A DNA stretch of 62,432 nt from contig JAJEAA010000016.1 of the NCBI GenBank assembly GCA_022824365.1, positions 1 to 62,432 on the forward strand, read 5' to 3'. The notes beneath the pieces are model-generated. The model was given only the letters and a program-made list of their open reading frames with translations, did no database searches and was not told the DNA's origin. This document shows, in pieces, positions 53,436 to 62,293 of the stretch. The stretch is from Anaerolineae bacterium. GTDB taxonomy: Bacteria > Chloroflexota > Anaerolineae > Aggregatilineales > Phototrophicaceae. The position numbers and the translations under genes were made by a program. Numbering within the stretch: position 1 is the first letter of the stretch; each line of letters opens with the position of its first letter.

Positions 53436-56300
53436 ATGCAGCTCACTGCCCCACATATCGCCTTGATATTGCTCGTGATTTTGCCCTTCGTCTGGACGAT
53501 TGGCTTCCCGCGACATGCCTTCCGCCGCCGCCGCGACATCGCCAGCTTGATCTTGCGCACGATCATCATAGCGCTGCTGATTCTGTCGCTATCGGGTTTA
53601 CAGACTGTCCAGGCGGTGGATCGGCTGGCTGTCGTATTTCTCGTTGATTCCTCGGACAGCATGGGTAGCGGCAGCGAGGACCAGCAACTGCAATTCATGC
53701 GCGCGGCCATCGACGCGAAACAGCCGGACGATGAGTGGGCGGCGCTGCTCTTCGGAGTGAATGCCGTGCCCGAGACTGATTTCAGTGTGGTTAGCGAATT
53801 TGAAGGCTTCGCTTCCATACCCCAGACCACCGGCACCGATATCGCCAATGCGATACAGACGGCGCTATCCATGTTTCCGCCCGATGTTTCGCGGCGCATC
53901 GTCGTCATGAGCGATGGTCAAGCCACCGATGGCGATGCCATTGCCCGGGCGCAGCGGGCGGCGGTGTCCGGCGTCGAAATCAGTTATGTGCCCATCTTCC
54001 GCGAGGCGGCGCCCGATGCGCGCATCACGGCGATAGACGCGCCGGGCCGGGTGGCGGAGAACCAGAGTTTTGATATTTCCGTCGGGATTCACGCCGAAGC
54101 GGCGACGCCGGCGAACTTGCTTATCTTCTCCGGCGGGCGCTTGATCCATGAGGAAGCGCTCGAGCTGCAAGCGGGCGAAACGCGCTATAGCTTGACGCAG
54201 GCCGGCGAGAAAAGCGGCTTCCTTGATTTCACCGCGCAAATTGTCGTGCCGGGCGAAAATGACAATTTCAATCAGAACAATCAGCTTGGCGCTTTTAGCC
54301 AGGTTGTTGGGCCCGCGCGCGCCCTGCTTGTCAGCGTTGATAGTTCGGAAACCCAGTATCTCTTGCCGGCGCTTGAGCAAGCGGGCCTTCTGGTTGATGT
54401 CGTCCCGCCGAGTGACTTGCCGGTGAATATGGCGGGTTTGGCGAATTACAAAAGCGTAATTCTGGCGAATGTGCCGGCGGCGGATCTCGGCCGCGGGCAG
54501 ATGACCTTGCTGGATCAATTTGTCAGCGATATCGGCGGCGGCCTGGTTATGATCGGGGGACCGCAGAGTTATGCGCCGGGCGGCTACTATCAGACCCCGC
54601 TGGAGCGTACGCTGCCGGTCGAAATGCAGATCAAAGACCAGAAGCGCCTGCCGCAACTCACTATCGCCTACCTGATTGACCGCTCGGGCAGCATGGGGCA
54701 GATCGGGCGCAGCGGACTGCCCAACCTGGAACTGGCCAAGCGCGCTATCGTCCTGTCGCTGGAGTTGTTGCAGCCGTCGGACCGCGTCGCCATCGGCACC
54801 TTTGACACCGGCGGCGCTTGGGTGGCGCCCTTTCAGCAGGTCAACGACGCCCAAGCCCTGATAGCGATGACCAATACGATACGCTCCGGCGGCGGCACCG
54901 ATATCCTGGCCGGCTTGCGCTTGGTCGAGCGCGATATCGTCGAAGAACCATCCCAGCTCAAGCATCTGATATTGCTCACGGATGGCGGGGCAAGCCCAAC
55001 TGGATTGGTCGAGTTGAGCGGCTCCCTGCACGAGCAGTTCAATGTCACCTTGTCCGCGATCGCCATTGGACGCAATCCGGCCGCCTTCCTGGAAACGATG
55101 GCGGAAGCGGGCGCGGGCAATTATTACCGCGTCGCCGATGTCGAGCAGATCCCGCTCATATTCGCCCAGGAAACAGTGCTGGCCTCCCGCTCCTATATCG
55201 TCGAGAAAAGCTTCACGCCGCTGGTCACCGGCAACAGCGCAATCATTGACGGCATCAGCGCCTTCCCCCCCTTGCGCGGCTACGTTGCCGCCACGCCAAA
55301 GATAGCCGCCCAGCGCATCCTCAGCGGACCGGAACCCTACGAAGATCCCATCCTCGCCGCCTGGCAATACGGCTTGGGTCGGGTCGTGGCTTGGACGGCT
55401 GATGCCAGCGCGCGCTGGGCAAATGAATGGGTGGACTGGGACGACTTCCCGCGCTTCTGGGGGCAAGCGGTGGCTTGGAGCGTCAATGCCGGCGCCAACA
55501 AGAACCTGGAGACCCGCGTTGTCACCGGGGGCGACCGGGCGCGGATCGTCGTCGACGCCCGCGATGACGAGGGTGGCTTTCTCGATGGCTTGGTTTTGAA
55601 CAGCGCCGTCTTGAATCCGGCTGGGGCAAGCCTGCGTCTCCCCATGCAGCAAACCGCGCCGGGACGCTACGAGTCAAGTTTCGCGCCACAGAACGAAGGC
55701 GCTTATTTCCTGACGATTAACGGGGCGCCGTCTGAGTCGGACGCTGCCAATCTGACCGACCTGCACGGCTGGGTGATGTCCTACTCGCCGGAATATATTC
55801 CGCGCCCGCATGATGAGCGCCTGTTGGCGCAGATCGCCGAAATCACCGGCGGCAGGAATCTGGCGGAGGCGCCGGAAGCCGTCTTCGCGCACGACCTAAG
55901 CGCGGAGATGGCGGCGACCGATATCTGGGAGCGCCTGGTTCTGCTGGCGCTGCTGCTCTTGCCGCTGGATATCGCCGTGCGCCGCTTGATCATCACCCGT
56001 AGCGACTTGCAACGCTTGCGCGCCTACTTCGGCGGGGGCGGGCGGGACGAAGCCCGTTCGCAGCGAATGCAAGCGCTATTCCAGGCTCGCGGTCGCAGCC
56101 GGACGACAACGCGCTTCGGCGACGGCCTTGTCCCGCGCCGCTTGCGGCCCCGTGATGATGGTCCCCCGCCAGTAGCGCCGCCGACGCCCGTCAGCAAGCC
56201 CTCGTCAACGCGCGAGCCGGAATTCATGGAGCCGCCGCCCGAAGTGCGGAACCTGGGCGCGGACCTGCTGCGCGGACGGAAGCGCCGCCGCGAGGATTGA
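53436..56300 (+). CDS. Membrane protein with two von Willebrand A domains
   Basis: The 954-residue protein has two N-terminal membrane helices (about 7-22 and 37-54) and a VWA domain with a complete MIDAS start DSSDS (71-75). A middle domain of the glutamine-amidotransferase-like type found in such proteins follows (SVILANVPAADLGRGQM, GGGLVMIGGPQSYAPGGYY). A second VWA has MIDAS DRSGS (415-419), then a late beta domain. A third hydrophobic segment near 870 (LVLLALLLLPLDIAV) precedes a Pro/Arg-rich cytoplasmic tail. The layout fits the BatA-like family of uncharacterised membrane VWA proteins. It likely binds ligands or proteins at the cell surface in a metal-dependent way. Confidence 0.85.
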   Translation: MQLTAPHIALILLVILPFVWTIGFPRHAFRRRRDIASLILRTIIIALLILSLSGLQTVQAVDRLAVVFLVDSSDSMGSGSEDQQLQFMRAAIDAKQPDDEWAALLFGVNAVPETDFSVVSEFEGFASIPQTTGTDIANAIQTALSMFPPDVSRRIVVMSDGQATDGDAIARAQRAAVSGVEISYVPIFREAAPDARITAIDAPGRVAENQSFDISVGIHAEAATPANLLIFSGGRLIHEEALELQAGETRYSLTQAGEKSGFLDFTAQIVVPGENDNFNQNNQLGAFSQVVGPARALLVSVDSSETQYLLPALEQAGLLVDVVPPSDLPVNMAGLANYKSVILANVPAADLGRGQMTLLDQFVSDIGGGLVMIGGPQSYAPGGYYQTPLERTLPVEMQIKDQKRLPQLTIAYLIDRSGSMGQIGRSGLPNLELAKRAIVLSLELLQPSDRVAIGTFDTGGAWVAPFQQVNDAQALIAMTNTIRSGGGTDILAGLRLVERDIVEEPSQLKHLILLTDGGASPTGLVELSGSLHEQFNVTLSAIAIGRNPAAFLETMAEAGAGNYYRVADVEQIPLIFAQETVLASRSYIVEKSFTPLVTGNSAIIDGISAFPPLRGYVAATPKIAAQRILSGPEPYEDPILAAWQYGLGRVVAWTADASARWANEWVDWDDFPRFWGQAVAWSVNAGANKNLETRVVTGGDRARIVVDARDDEGGFLDGLVLNSAVLNPAGASLRLPMQQTAPGRYESSFAPQNEGAYFLTINGAPSESDAANLTDLHGWVMSYSPEYIPRPHDERLLAQIAEITGGRNLAEAPEAVFAHDLSAEMAATDIWERLVLLALLLLPLDIAVRRLIITRSDLQRLRAYFGGGGRDEARSQRMQALFQARGRSRTTTRFGDGLVPRRLRPRDDGPPPVAPPTPVSKPSSTREPEFMEPPPEVRNLGADLLRGRKRRRED

Positions 56301-56307
56301 GGCGGTA

Positions 56308-57330
56308 TCAGGCTTGCCCGACCTCCGACAGATACTCCGTCAAATCCAGATTGCCCGGCGACTGCCCAAAACCAGTCAGCAGCGCCGCGCACTCCGCCCG
56401 ATGCTGCGTCCCGTGATTGATCAGATGCGCCAGACATTGCCACAGCAGCCGGTAGCGCATTTCCCCTTCCGACTCATAGCTGACTGTCCCGAGCAAATCC
56501 TCGTCGCCGAGGCTGCCCAGATAGCGCCATAGCGCCGCCCGCTCATCTTCCCAGCGCGCCCGTATCGCCGCGACGTCAGCGAATTGCTCGGGATCCATTT
56601 CTCCGACGAAGACGCCATCCTCGAGCAAGTGACGCCAGGCGTATTCCGCGTCCATGAGATGCGTCAGCGTACCGCGGAAGCTGCCCCAACCGAAGCCATT
56701 GGCCGCGGTGAATTGCTCCGGCCTCAGCCGCTCGGCGCAATCCAGGACCCTGTCGTTCGCCCAATCGTTGTAGCTGAATAGCAGCTCGATATCGCCAGGC
56801 GCGAATGTCTCGCCATCGGCGCGCGGGAAGTCGCTGCGCCCGTAGCGCTCATACAGAAACAGCGCGAAATCCATATCGCCCGGCGAGTGACCGAAGCCGG
56901 TGAGCAGGGCGGCGCATTCGCTGCGGTGCTGCGTCCCGTGATTGACGACATGAACCAGTGCCTGCCACAGCACCCAATGGTATTCCCGGCTGTCAAAGAC
57001 TCTCGTATGGACGCGCCTCATATCCTCATCATCCAAGGTATCGAGGCAGCGCCGCAGGGTTTCGTTTTCCCGCGTCCAACGCTCGCGCAGGGCTTGCGCT
57101 GTGGGGAAGTCCTCAAGCCGGGGCCTCGCGCCCGATTCCAGGCCGAATAGAAAGTTGAACCAGCCCCATTCCGCGCCGAGAATATGAACCAGACCGCCTA
57201 GCAGACTGCCCCAGCCCAAGTCATTGGGTTGAAGAAGCTGCTCGGGCGTCACTTTATCGGCCGCGTCGAGAATGCGTTCGTTCGCCCATTCGTTATAGGC
57301 GTAATACAGTTTGATGTGTTCGCGATTCAT
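56308..57330 (-). CDS. Tandem DinB-like (YfiT-type four-helix) protein
   Basis: The 340-residue protein contains two consecutive DinB-like four-helix domains, each with the metal-site triad: His49, His131, His135 in the first and His224, His306, His310 in the second (VNHGTQHRSE and INHGTQHRAECAALLTGFG). The two halves are strongly alike, so this is an internal duplication and fusion. Family members are metal-dependent thiol S-transferases (bacillithiol or mycothiol type) or dimeric. Fusion makes an obligate pair in one chain. ATG 57330 is chosen with GGAGGA four bases upstream; the frame continues open further but not as a plausible protein. Confidence 0.88.
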   Translation of the reverse strand: MNREHIKLYYAYNEWANERILDAADKVTPEQLLQPNDLGWGSLLGGLVHILGAEWGWFNFLFGLESGARPRLEDFPTAQALRERWTRENETLRRCLDTLDDEDMRRVHTRVFDSREYHWVLWQALVHVVNHGTQHRSECAALLTGFGHSPGDMDFALFLYERYGRSDFPRADGETFAPGDIELLFSYNDWANDRVLDCAERLRPEQFTAANGFGWGSFRGTLTHLMDAEYAWRHLLEDGVFVGEMDPEQFADVAAIRARWEDERAALWRYLGSLGDEDLLGTVSYESEGEMRYRLLWQCLAHLINHGTQHRAECAALLTGFGQSPGNLDLTEYLSEVGQA

Positions 57331-57378
57331 GGGTCCTCCGCTTGCCGTCTCTTGCCCGTCCGCCCAAGATGCGGCTGA

Positions 57379-57387
57379 TGCTATAAT
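57379..57387 (+). promoter_or_regulatory. Extended -10 promoter of the methyltransferase gene
   Basis: TGC-TATAAT is identical to the -10 regions before the SH3-WD40 gene and tRNA-Ser, and lies 46 bases before the chosen start. Confidence 0.55.
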
Positions 57388-57432
57388 CGTGGCGGTTGCA
57401 GCGCAATGGCATTCTACCGATGGACTTCCGCA

Positions 57433-58245
57433 ATGACGACTCTGAATTATGATCAGGCGGTCAGCTATTACGATGAGACCCGCGGTTTTCGCCCGGGCGT
57501 CAGCGAGCGCTATCGCCTCGCCCTTCGACAAATAATCGGCGCCAGCGCTGATTTCCGCTTCCTCGAACTGGCGATCGGCACCGGTTTGATCGGCTTGCCA
57601 TACATCATCGCCGGCGACGATTATGTCGGCGTCGATATTTCTCGCGCGATGATGCGCCAAATCCCGGCCAAACTAAAGGCGTCAGCGCCGCCCGCCCTGG
57701 CTCAGGCTGACATCACGCGCGCGCTGCCTTTCGCCGACGGCAGTTTCGATATCGTGCAGGCTGTGCGCGTCTTTCACCTGCTGGGGGATTGGCGCCGCTG
57801 TATCAGCGAGTCGCGGCGAGTGCTCAAACCCGGCGGTCGCCTGGTCATCGTGGAGATAAGGAGGCCGTCCGATACAGCGAGCCCGCCGCCCTGGGCAATT
57901 GTCCACCACAAATGGGGCGAGATACTAAGCGATCTGGGCATAGCCAGCGAGGACATTCGCCACGGCAATGGCTTGACGGAGGCGCTGGTCGCGGCTCACA
58001 TACAAACTGTCGGCGGCGCTGCCGAGGTGATAGACCTCTTGAGCTTCGCTGAATTTCCGGTTTCTTGTCGTACAATGGTGGAGAGGCGCGCCGGCCGCAT
58101 GTTCAGCAATGACTGGGCGCTGCCGGAAGATGTCTTCAGCCGGGCGCTGCGCCAGCTATATCACTGGCTCGAGCATGAATGCGAGCGCCCCGATGAAGCG
58201 GTCGCGCGGCGGATGGTCTTCCGCGCCGTGATCGCCCGCTTCTGA
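57433..58245 (+). CDS. Class I SAM-dependent methyltransferase
   Basis: The 270-residue protein has the class I fold with motif I FLELAIGTGLIGLP, a second acidic strand (YVGVDIS), the post-motif LPFADGSFDIVQAVRVFHLL and a late LKPGGRLVIVE, as in UbiE/Methyltransf_11 enzymes. The acceptor is not shown. ATG 57433 is chosen because MTTLNYDQAVSYYDETRGF is the usual start of this group; an in-frame ATG at 57406 would leave only about 12 bases of leader and is possible. It diverges from the DinB gene. Confidence 0.87.
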   Translation: MTTLNYDQAVSYYDETRGFRPGVSERYRLALRQIIGASADFRFLELAIGTGLIGLPYIIAGDDYVGVDISRAMMRQIPAKLKASAPPALAQADITRALPFADGSFDIVQAVRVFHLLGDWRRCISESRRVLKPGGRLVIVEIRRPSDTASPPPWAIVHHKWGEILSDLGIASEDIRHGNGLTEALVAAHIQTVGGAAEVIDLLSFAEFPVSCRTMVERRAGRMFSNDWALPEDVFSRALRQLYHWLEHECERPDEAVARRMVFRAVIARF

Positions 58246-58334
58246 AAACGCGCCAGCGACTGTTGATGACGACGGCGGAATATGCGCCGACTCACGATTG
58301 CAATTTATGAGCGGGCGGGGAAAGTGAGAGTTGT

Positions 58335-59408
58335 ATGATGGAAGTTCTGGGGAGTTTGGCGCTGATTCTCGCCTCCGTCGTCGTCCTGGCGGTCATGACC
58401 GATCGCTTCTTCATCCCCAGCCTCGATGAGATCTCGCGCCGCCTCAAGCTGTCGGACGAGGTGGCGGGCGCCTCGCTGATGGCCATCGGCTCCTCCGCGC
58501 CGGAGCTGGCGATCGCCTTGATGGCTCTCTTCACCGGCGGCGGCCAGCACAGCGATGTCGGCATCGGCACGATAGTCGGTTCGGCCGTCTTCAACATCCT
58601 TGTCATCACCGGGGTTTCGGCTGTTGTCGCCGGCGGCTTGCACATCCATGTCTTCGCCGTTCGCCGCGATATTTTCTACTACCTTGTTTCAATCGGCTAT
58701 CTGGCTTTGGTATTCTTCGATGGCCATGTCTCGCTCATCGAGGCGATTCTAGGCTTGGCCGGTTATGTGGTCTACATAATTGTATTGATTATCCTCAAAG
58801 ACCCGGAAGACGATGAGACGCCAGCCGCCGATCTCAGCCGGGCGGACCAGCCGGAAAAGGCGAAATTCCCCGGCTGGCGCCAGATCGAGTCTTTAATTGT
58901 TGTATCGCTGCGTCGGGTGACCGGCGCCCCCGAACAGAACTTCCTTTGGGTATTTGTCGTTTCCATTGTCCTGATCGTGGCATTGAGCTATGTGCTGGTA
59001 GAAGCCACGATTGTCTTTTCCGCCGGCATCGGCCTCCCGCCTGTCATTGTCGCCTTGACTCTGCTGGCGGCCGGCACCTCCGCCCCCGACCTGATGTCCT
59101 CGGTCGATGTCGCGCGAGATGGACGGGGCGGCATGGCTGTCGCTAACGCCGTCGGCTCGAATACCTTTGATCTGCTCGTTGGTTTGGCGCTGCCCTGGAC
59201 GATCGCGCTTGCCCTGCAGCAATTAGCCGGCATCAATGTCGGCGCGGGCAATCTGTGGATTTCAATTGGCGTCTTGGTCGCGACGACATTGGTGCTCTAT
59301 GGTTTCTTGGAGACGGAACGCGGCTTGAGCCGGCGCGAAGGCTGGGTTTTGCTGCTGCTTTACGCCGCCTTTGTCCTCTACACGCTCGCGAGCGGCGCAT
59401 CCGTATAA
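58335..59408 (+). CDS. Ca2+/cation antiporter (CaCA family)
   Basis: The 357-residue protein has about ten membrane segments with the two alpha repeats of sodium/calcium exchangers: AIGSSAPELAIALMALF ... GTIVGSAVFNIL in the first half and AAGTSAPDLMSSVDVARDG ... NAVGSNTFDLLVGLALPW in the second. Acidic residues in both repeats (Glu, Asp) bind the cation. A cytoplasmic loop with DDETPAADLSRADQPEK separates the halves. It exports Ca2+ in exchange for Na+ or H+; K+-dependence cannot be judged. The next gene starts 117 bases away, beyond a repeat. Confidence 0.9.
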   Translation: MMEVLGSLALILASVVVLAVMTDRFFIPSLDEISRRLKLSDEVAGASLMAIGSSAPELAIALMALFTGGGQHSDVGIGTIVGSAVFNILVITGVSAVVAGGLHIHVFAVRRDIFYYLVSIGYLALVFFDGHVSLIEAILGLAGYVVYIIVLIILKDPEDDETPAADLSRADQPEKAKFPGWRQIESLIVVSLRRVTGAPEQNFLWVFVVSIVLIVALSYVLVEATIVFSAGIGLPPVIVALTLLAAGTSAPDLMSSVDVARDGRGGMAVANAVGSNTFDLLVGLALPWTIALALQQLAGINVGAGNLWISIGVLVATTLVLYGFLETERGLSRREGWVLLLLYAAFVLYTLASGASV

Positions 59409-59435
59409 GCGGTACAGGTTAATCATGCAAAAAAA

Positions 59436-59520
59436 CAGTCTCGCTAGGAAACTCCCCTTCCCTGATTCTTTGGATGCCCGCCATAGAGATGGCGGGAAAG
59501 GACGGGGGATGGGGTAGAAA
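59436..59520. repeat. CCCGCCAT-family repeat
   Basis: The perfect hairpin CCCGCCAT-AGAG-ATGGCGGG (59477-59496) is flanked by TCTCGCTAGGAAACTCCCC and GACGGGGGATGGGGTAGAAA. It is the same layout as 22421-22580 in inverse orientation. It ends five bases before the following start codon. Confidence 0.75.
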
Positions 59521-59524
59521 ACGC

Positions 59525-61021
59525 ATGAACGACAACGCCCCGCCCCGAGTTCGCAACATCACGGGCATGGATGTCTTGCGGCTGCCATTGCTCGGTCCCT
59601 TGCTGCGCCACCGTCACGGCAGATTGGCGCTGCAAGCTGGCGCGACCCTGCTTGCGTTGGCTTTGGTCATTGACGGTTTCGTCGGTCCGCAGTCAGCCGC
59701 CCGCAACCTGGCCACCGTCACGCCCTGGGTCTACTTGCGTGGATTTGTCGTGATCGCGCTGCTGCTGGCGGGCAATATCGTCTGCATGGGCTGCCCCTTC
59801 ACGCTGCCGCGAACCCTGGCCAAACGGCTGTCGCTCAGCGGGCGGCGCTTCCCGGCGCGGCTGCGCAATAAGTGGCTGTCGATCGCCGGCTTGTTCGCGC
59901 TCTTCTTCTTCTACGAATACCTCGATCTGTGGGCCAGCCCCTGGCTGTCCGCCTGGCTGATCGTCGTCTATTTCGCCGCTTCCTTCGCCCTCGAAGCGAT
60001 CTTCGCCGAATCAGCCTTTTGCAAATACATCTGCCCGCTGGGCGCCTTTAACATGGTTTACTCGACCCTGTCGCCCTCGCGGATCGCCGTGAAGTCGCCG
60101 GACATCTGCGCCAGTTGCGTCGGTAAGGAATGCGTCAATGGCAGCTATGCCCCGCAACCTGTCCTTCGCATAGATGAGATTCAGATTGCGGGCGCGGAAT
60201 CCCAACGAGTGGAAGTGCGCCATGGACCCCGCGGCACACTGGGCTGCGGCACCGAGCTCTTTGCGCCGCAGATCCGCAGCAATCTCGATTGCACCTTCTG
60301 CCTGGATTGCGTTCGCGCTTGCCCGCACGACAACGTCAGCCTGTTCACGCGCGCGCCGGGCGCCGAACTGAACCGCCCCGCCGGTTGGTCCCGCCGCTGG
60401 GATGTATCGCTTCTGGCGATCGCCCTCGGCTTCATGGGCATCAGCAACGCCTTTGGCATGGTCCCGCCTTATTACGCCCTGCAAGAATGGCTGGCGCTTG
60501 ACCTGGGCCTCAGCAGCGAATTTATCGCCCTCCTCTTGATCTTCGGCCTCATGAACTTGCTGCTGCCGGCCGCGGTCGCTATCGGGGCGGCTTGGCTTGG
60601 AAGAGGCATAACCGGTTTCCGTGGGCGGGATTCACTGCGCGAGACGGTCGCCGCTTTCGCCCCGGCTTTTGTGCCGCTGGGCTTCGGCATCTGGTTCGCC
60701 CATTACAGCTTCCATCTGCTCGTCGGTCCGCTCCTGATCCTGCCGGTCATCCAGGAATTTCTCGGCGGCATTGGCGATTGGGCCCGCTTCAGCCTCAGCC
60801 TCGATATCAACGCCATCGGTTTGATCCAGCTTGTCGCGCTGCTGGCCGGCTTTTTCTGGAGCTTGCGCCTGGCGCAGAAAGCGGCATTGCGGCTATATCG
60901 ACGCAAGGCGCTTCTCGGCCTGTTGCCCTGGGCGCTCATATATCTGCTGATGATGCTCGCCGCTTGGCAGATCTTCAGCCTGCCGATGGAGATGCGCGGC
61001 ACGCTGGAACTCTTCGGCTGA
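59525..61021 (+). CDS. 4Fe-4S membrane protein, NapH/CcoG/NosR-like
   Basis: The 498-residue protein has about ten membrane segments and several Cys clusters: CMGC (87-90), CKYIC (166-170), CASCVGKEC (195-203) and a full ferredoxin motif CxxCxxCxxxCP (256-266). The pattern of FCKYICPLG and CTFCLDCVRACPHD resembles the NapH/NosR/RdxA group of electron-transfer membrane proteins. ATG 59525 starts the conserved part; the 17 codons upstream are repeat-derived. Its best ribosome site, GGGGATGGGG, belongs to the CCCGCCAT repeat. The partner oxidoreductase is not nearby, so the donor and acceptor are unknown. Confidence 0.83.
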   Translation: MNDNAPPRVRNITGMDVLRLPLLGPLLRHRHGRLALQAGATLLALALVIDGFVGPQSAARNLATVTPWVYLRGFVVIALLLAGNIVCMGCPFTLPRTLAKRLSLSGRRFPARLRNKWLSIAGLFALFFFYEYLDLWASPWLSAWLIVVYFAASFALEAIFAESAFCKYICPLGAFNMVYSTLSPSRIAVKSPDICASCVGKECVNGSYAPQPVLRIDEIQIAGAESQRVEVRHGPRGTLGCGTELFAPQIRSNLDCTFCLDCVRACPHDNVSLFTRAPGAELNRPAGWSRRWDVSLLAIALGFMGISNAFGMVPPYYALQEWLALDLGLSSEFIALLLIFGLMNLLLPAAVAIGAAWLGRGITGFRGRDSLRETVAAFAPAFVPLGFGIWFAHYSFHLLVGPLLILPVIQEFLGGIGDWARFSLSLDINAIGLIQLVALLAGFFWSLRLAQKAALRLYRRKALLGLLPWALIYLLMMLAAWQIFSLPMEMRGTLELFG

Positions 61022-61110
61022 GCAAGTCCGCTGGCCAAAAGGCTTGTCCGATACTGCATATCTTCTGTAAAGCACACTTAAAAATCACCGCAAAATGACT
61101 GGTTGAGAGC

Positions 61111-61446
61111 CGGGCAATCGCTTCAAATTATTATCAACCACAGAGAACACAGAAGTAGTAGCATGTAAGTCATGCAAAAAAGGACGATGATTCTGATATT
61201 TCGATATCTGTAGGGGCGATCCTTGGATCGCCCGTTACAACGCCATTTTGCATTCGGGCGACTCAAGAATCGCCCCCACACTATCCTGCTTGAATGTTGC
61301 GCTACTTTCTTGGAGTTGCTGACAACACAGAGAAAAGGTCGAAAATACCAATCTCTGTGCCCTCAAATTAACTCGGTGTACTCGGCGGCTGATTTTTTAT
61401 TGATTCTTAGTCATCCCATGCGCCATCATTTTGTGGCGATTGCCCC
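61111..61446 (+). mobile_element. MITE-like element, copy 3 (interrupted)
   Basis: The element opens CGGGCAATCGCTTCAAATTA and closes TTTGTGGCGATTGCCCC; pairing extends outward through GAGAGC (61105) and GCTCTC (61447-61452). Its interior matches the other copies at both ends but is interrupted at 61154-61323. It occupies most of the 429-base gap 61022-61450; the rest shows no gene. Confidence 0.75.
61154..61323. mobile_element. Nested insertion inside MITE copy 3
   Basis: A 170-bp block sits within MITE sequence and is flanked by an 8-bp direct repeat AACACAGA (61146-61153 and 61324-61331) that occurs once in uninterrupted copies. The block carries two GGGCGACC palindromes in opposite orientation (61210-61233 and 61256-61279). 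No clear terminal repeats of its own are seen. Confidence 0.55.
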
Positions 61447-61450
61447 GCTC

Positions 61451-62200
61451 TCACACCCGCGCGCCATCCACAAGAATCGGCTCGGCTCTCCCCCATAGCT
61501 CGCTGCCATCGCGGTTCATAATCGGCTCGGCCGAATACTGCGCCAGGTAGCAGCGGCGGTAGTGGTCGGTCATGTTGGCGCCGCTGCGGTGGAAGGTGCG
61601 GCTGCTGAAGACGACGATGCTGCCGGCCGGCACGATAGCGGGCTCGCCCGGATCATCGCCGTGATAACCGACCTTGTCATTGGTCCGCGCCTCAACCTCG
61701 TGCCTGATGATTTCGTCGGTGGAATCGCGGCCATCGCGCTGGTAGGGCAGGATGTAAACCGTGCCGTTCTCAATCGACATATCATCCAGCGCGCACCAGC
61801 AGGACAGGTAGGCGCGGTGATAATGCCCGACATAACCCGAATCCTGGTGCCAGGCGAATTTGCTGTCGGTATCAGCCGCTTTGACCACGTACTGCTCGTT
61901 GAAGAGGTAGGCATTGTCGCCGAGGGTGGCGCGGCAGATCTCCGCCATCAAATCGCTGAAAAGAAATTCGGTCATGATCGGACTGTCGGCGCTGCGATTG
62001 CTGATGAAATAACGCTTCTTGTAATGCGTGATGCCTTGTGTTGTGACGCCTTTCGCTTCCATCTCCCGGTCATGCCTTTCGACGTGGCGCATGCACTCCT
62101 CTTGCAGCGCTTCCAGCGCCTTGTCAGGTATCACAGATTCCAGGATGAAATATCCCTCGCGCTGATATTGTTCGATCTGCTCAGGCCTCACCAGTGACAT
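61451..62200 (-). CDS. Phytanoyl-CoA dioxygenase (PhyH) family protein
   Basis: The 249-residue protein is an Fe(II)/2-oxoglutarate oxygenase: the metal triad is His118-x-Asp120 (AWHQDSGY) and His204 (RTFHRSGAN), with a following Arg that can bind 2-oxoglutarate. The segment ENGTVYILPYQRDGRDS (144-160) is typical of PhyH-type enzymes. Substrates across the family range from acyl-CoAs to ectoine and small metabolites, so this one is not assigned. GGGAG lies upstream of the start on the minus strand. The stop codon abuts MITE copy 3, and MITE copy 4 lies about 90 bases upstream of its start, so the gene is bracketed by two elements. Confidence 0.9.
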   Translation of the reverse strand: MSLVRPEQIEQYQREGYFILESVIPDKALEALQEECMRHVERHDREMEAKGVTTQGITHYKKRYFISNRSADSPIMTEFLFSDLMAEICRATLGDNAYLFNEQYVVKAADTDSKFAWHQDSGYVGHYHRAYLSCWCALDDMSIENGTVYILPYQRDGRDSTDEIIRHEVEARTNDKVGYHGDDPGEPAIVPAGSIVVFSSRTFHRSGANMTDHYRRCYLAQYSAEPIMNRDGSELWGRAEPILVDGARV

Positions 62201-62293
62201 TTTGCCGCTCCCTGTCTCCGCATTTTCGCCTATTCTAATGCCCGCCGCCCGCCTGTCAACACGAGCGCGCTGAGGACATCACAGCCGCCCGCC

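Noticed and set aside
57331..57660. N-terminal 110-codon extension of the DinB ORF
   Set aside because: It is antisense to the methyltransferase gene; GGAGGA at the internal ATG (57330) decides the start.
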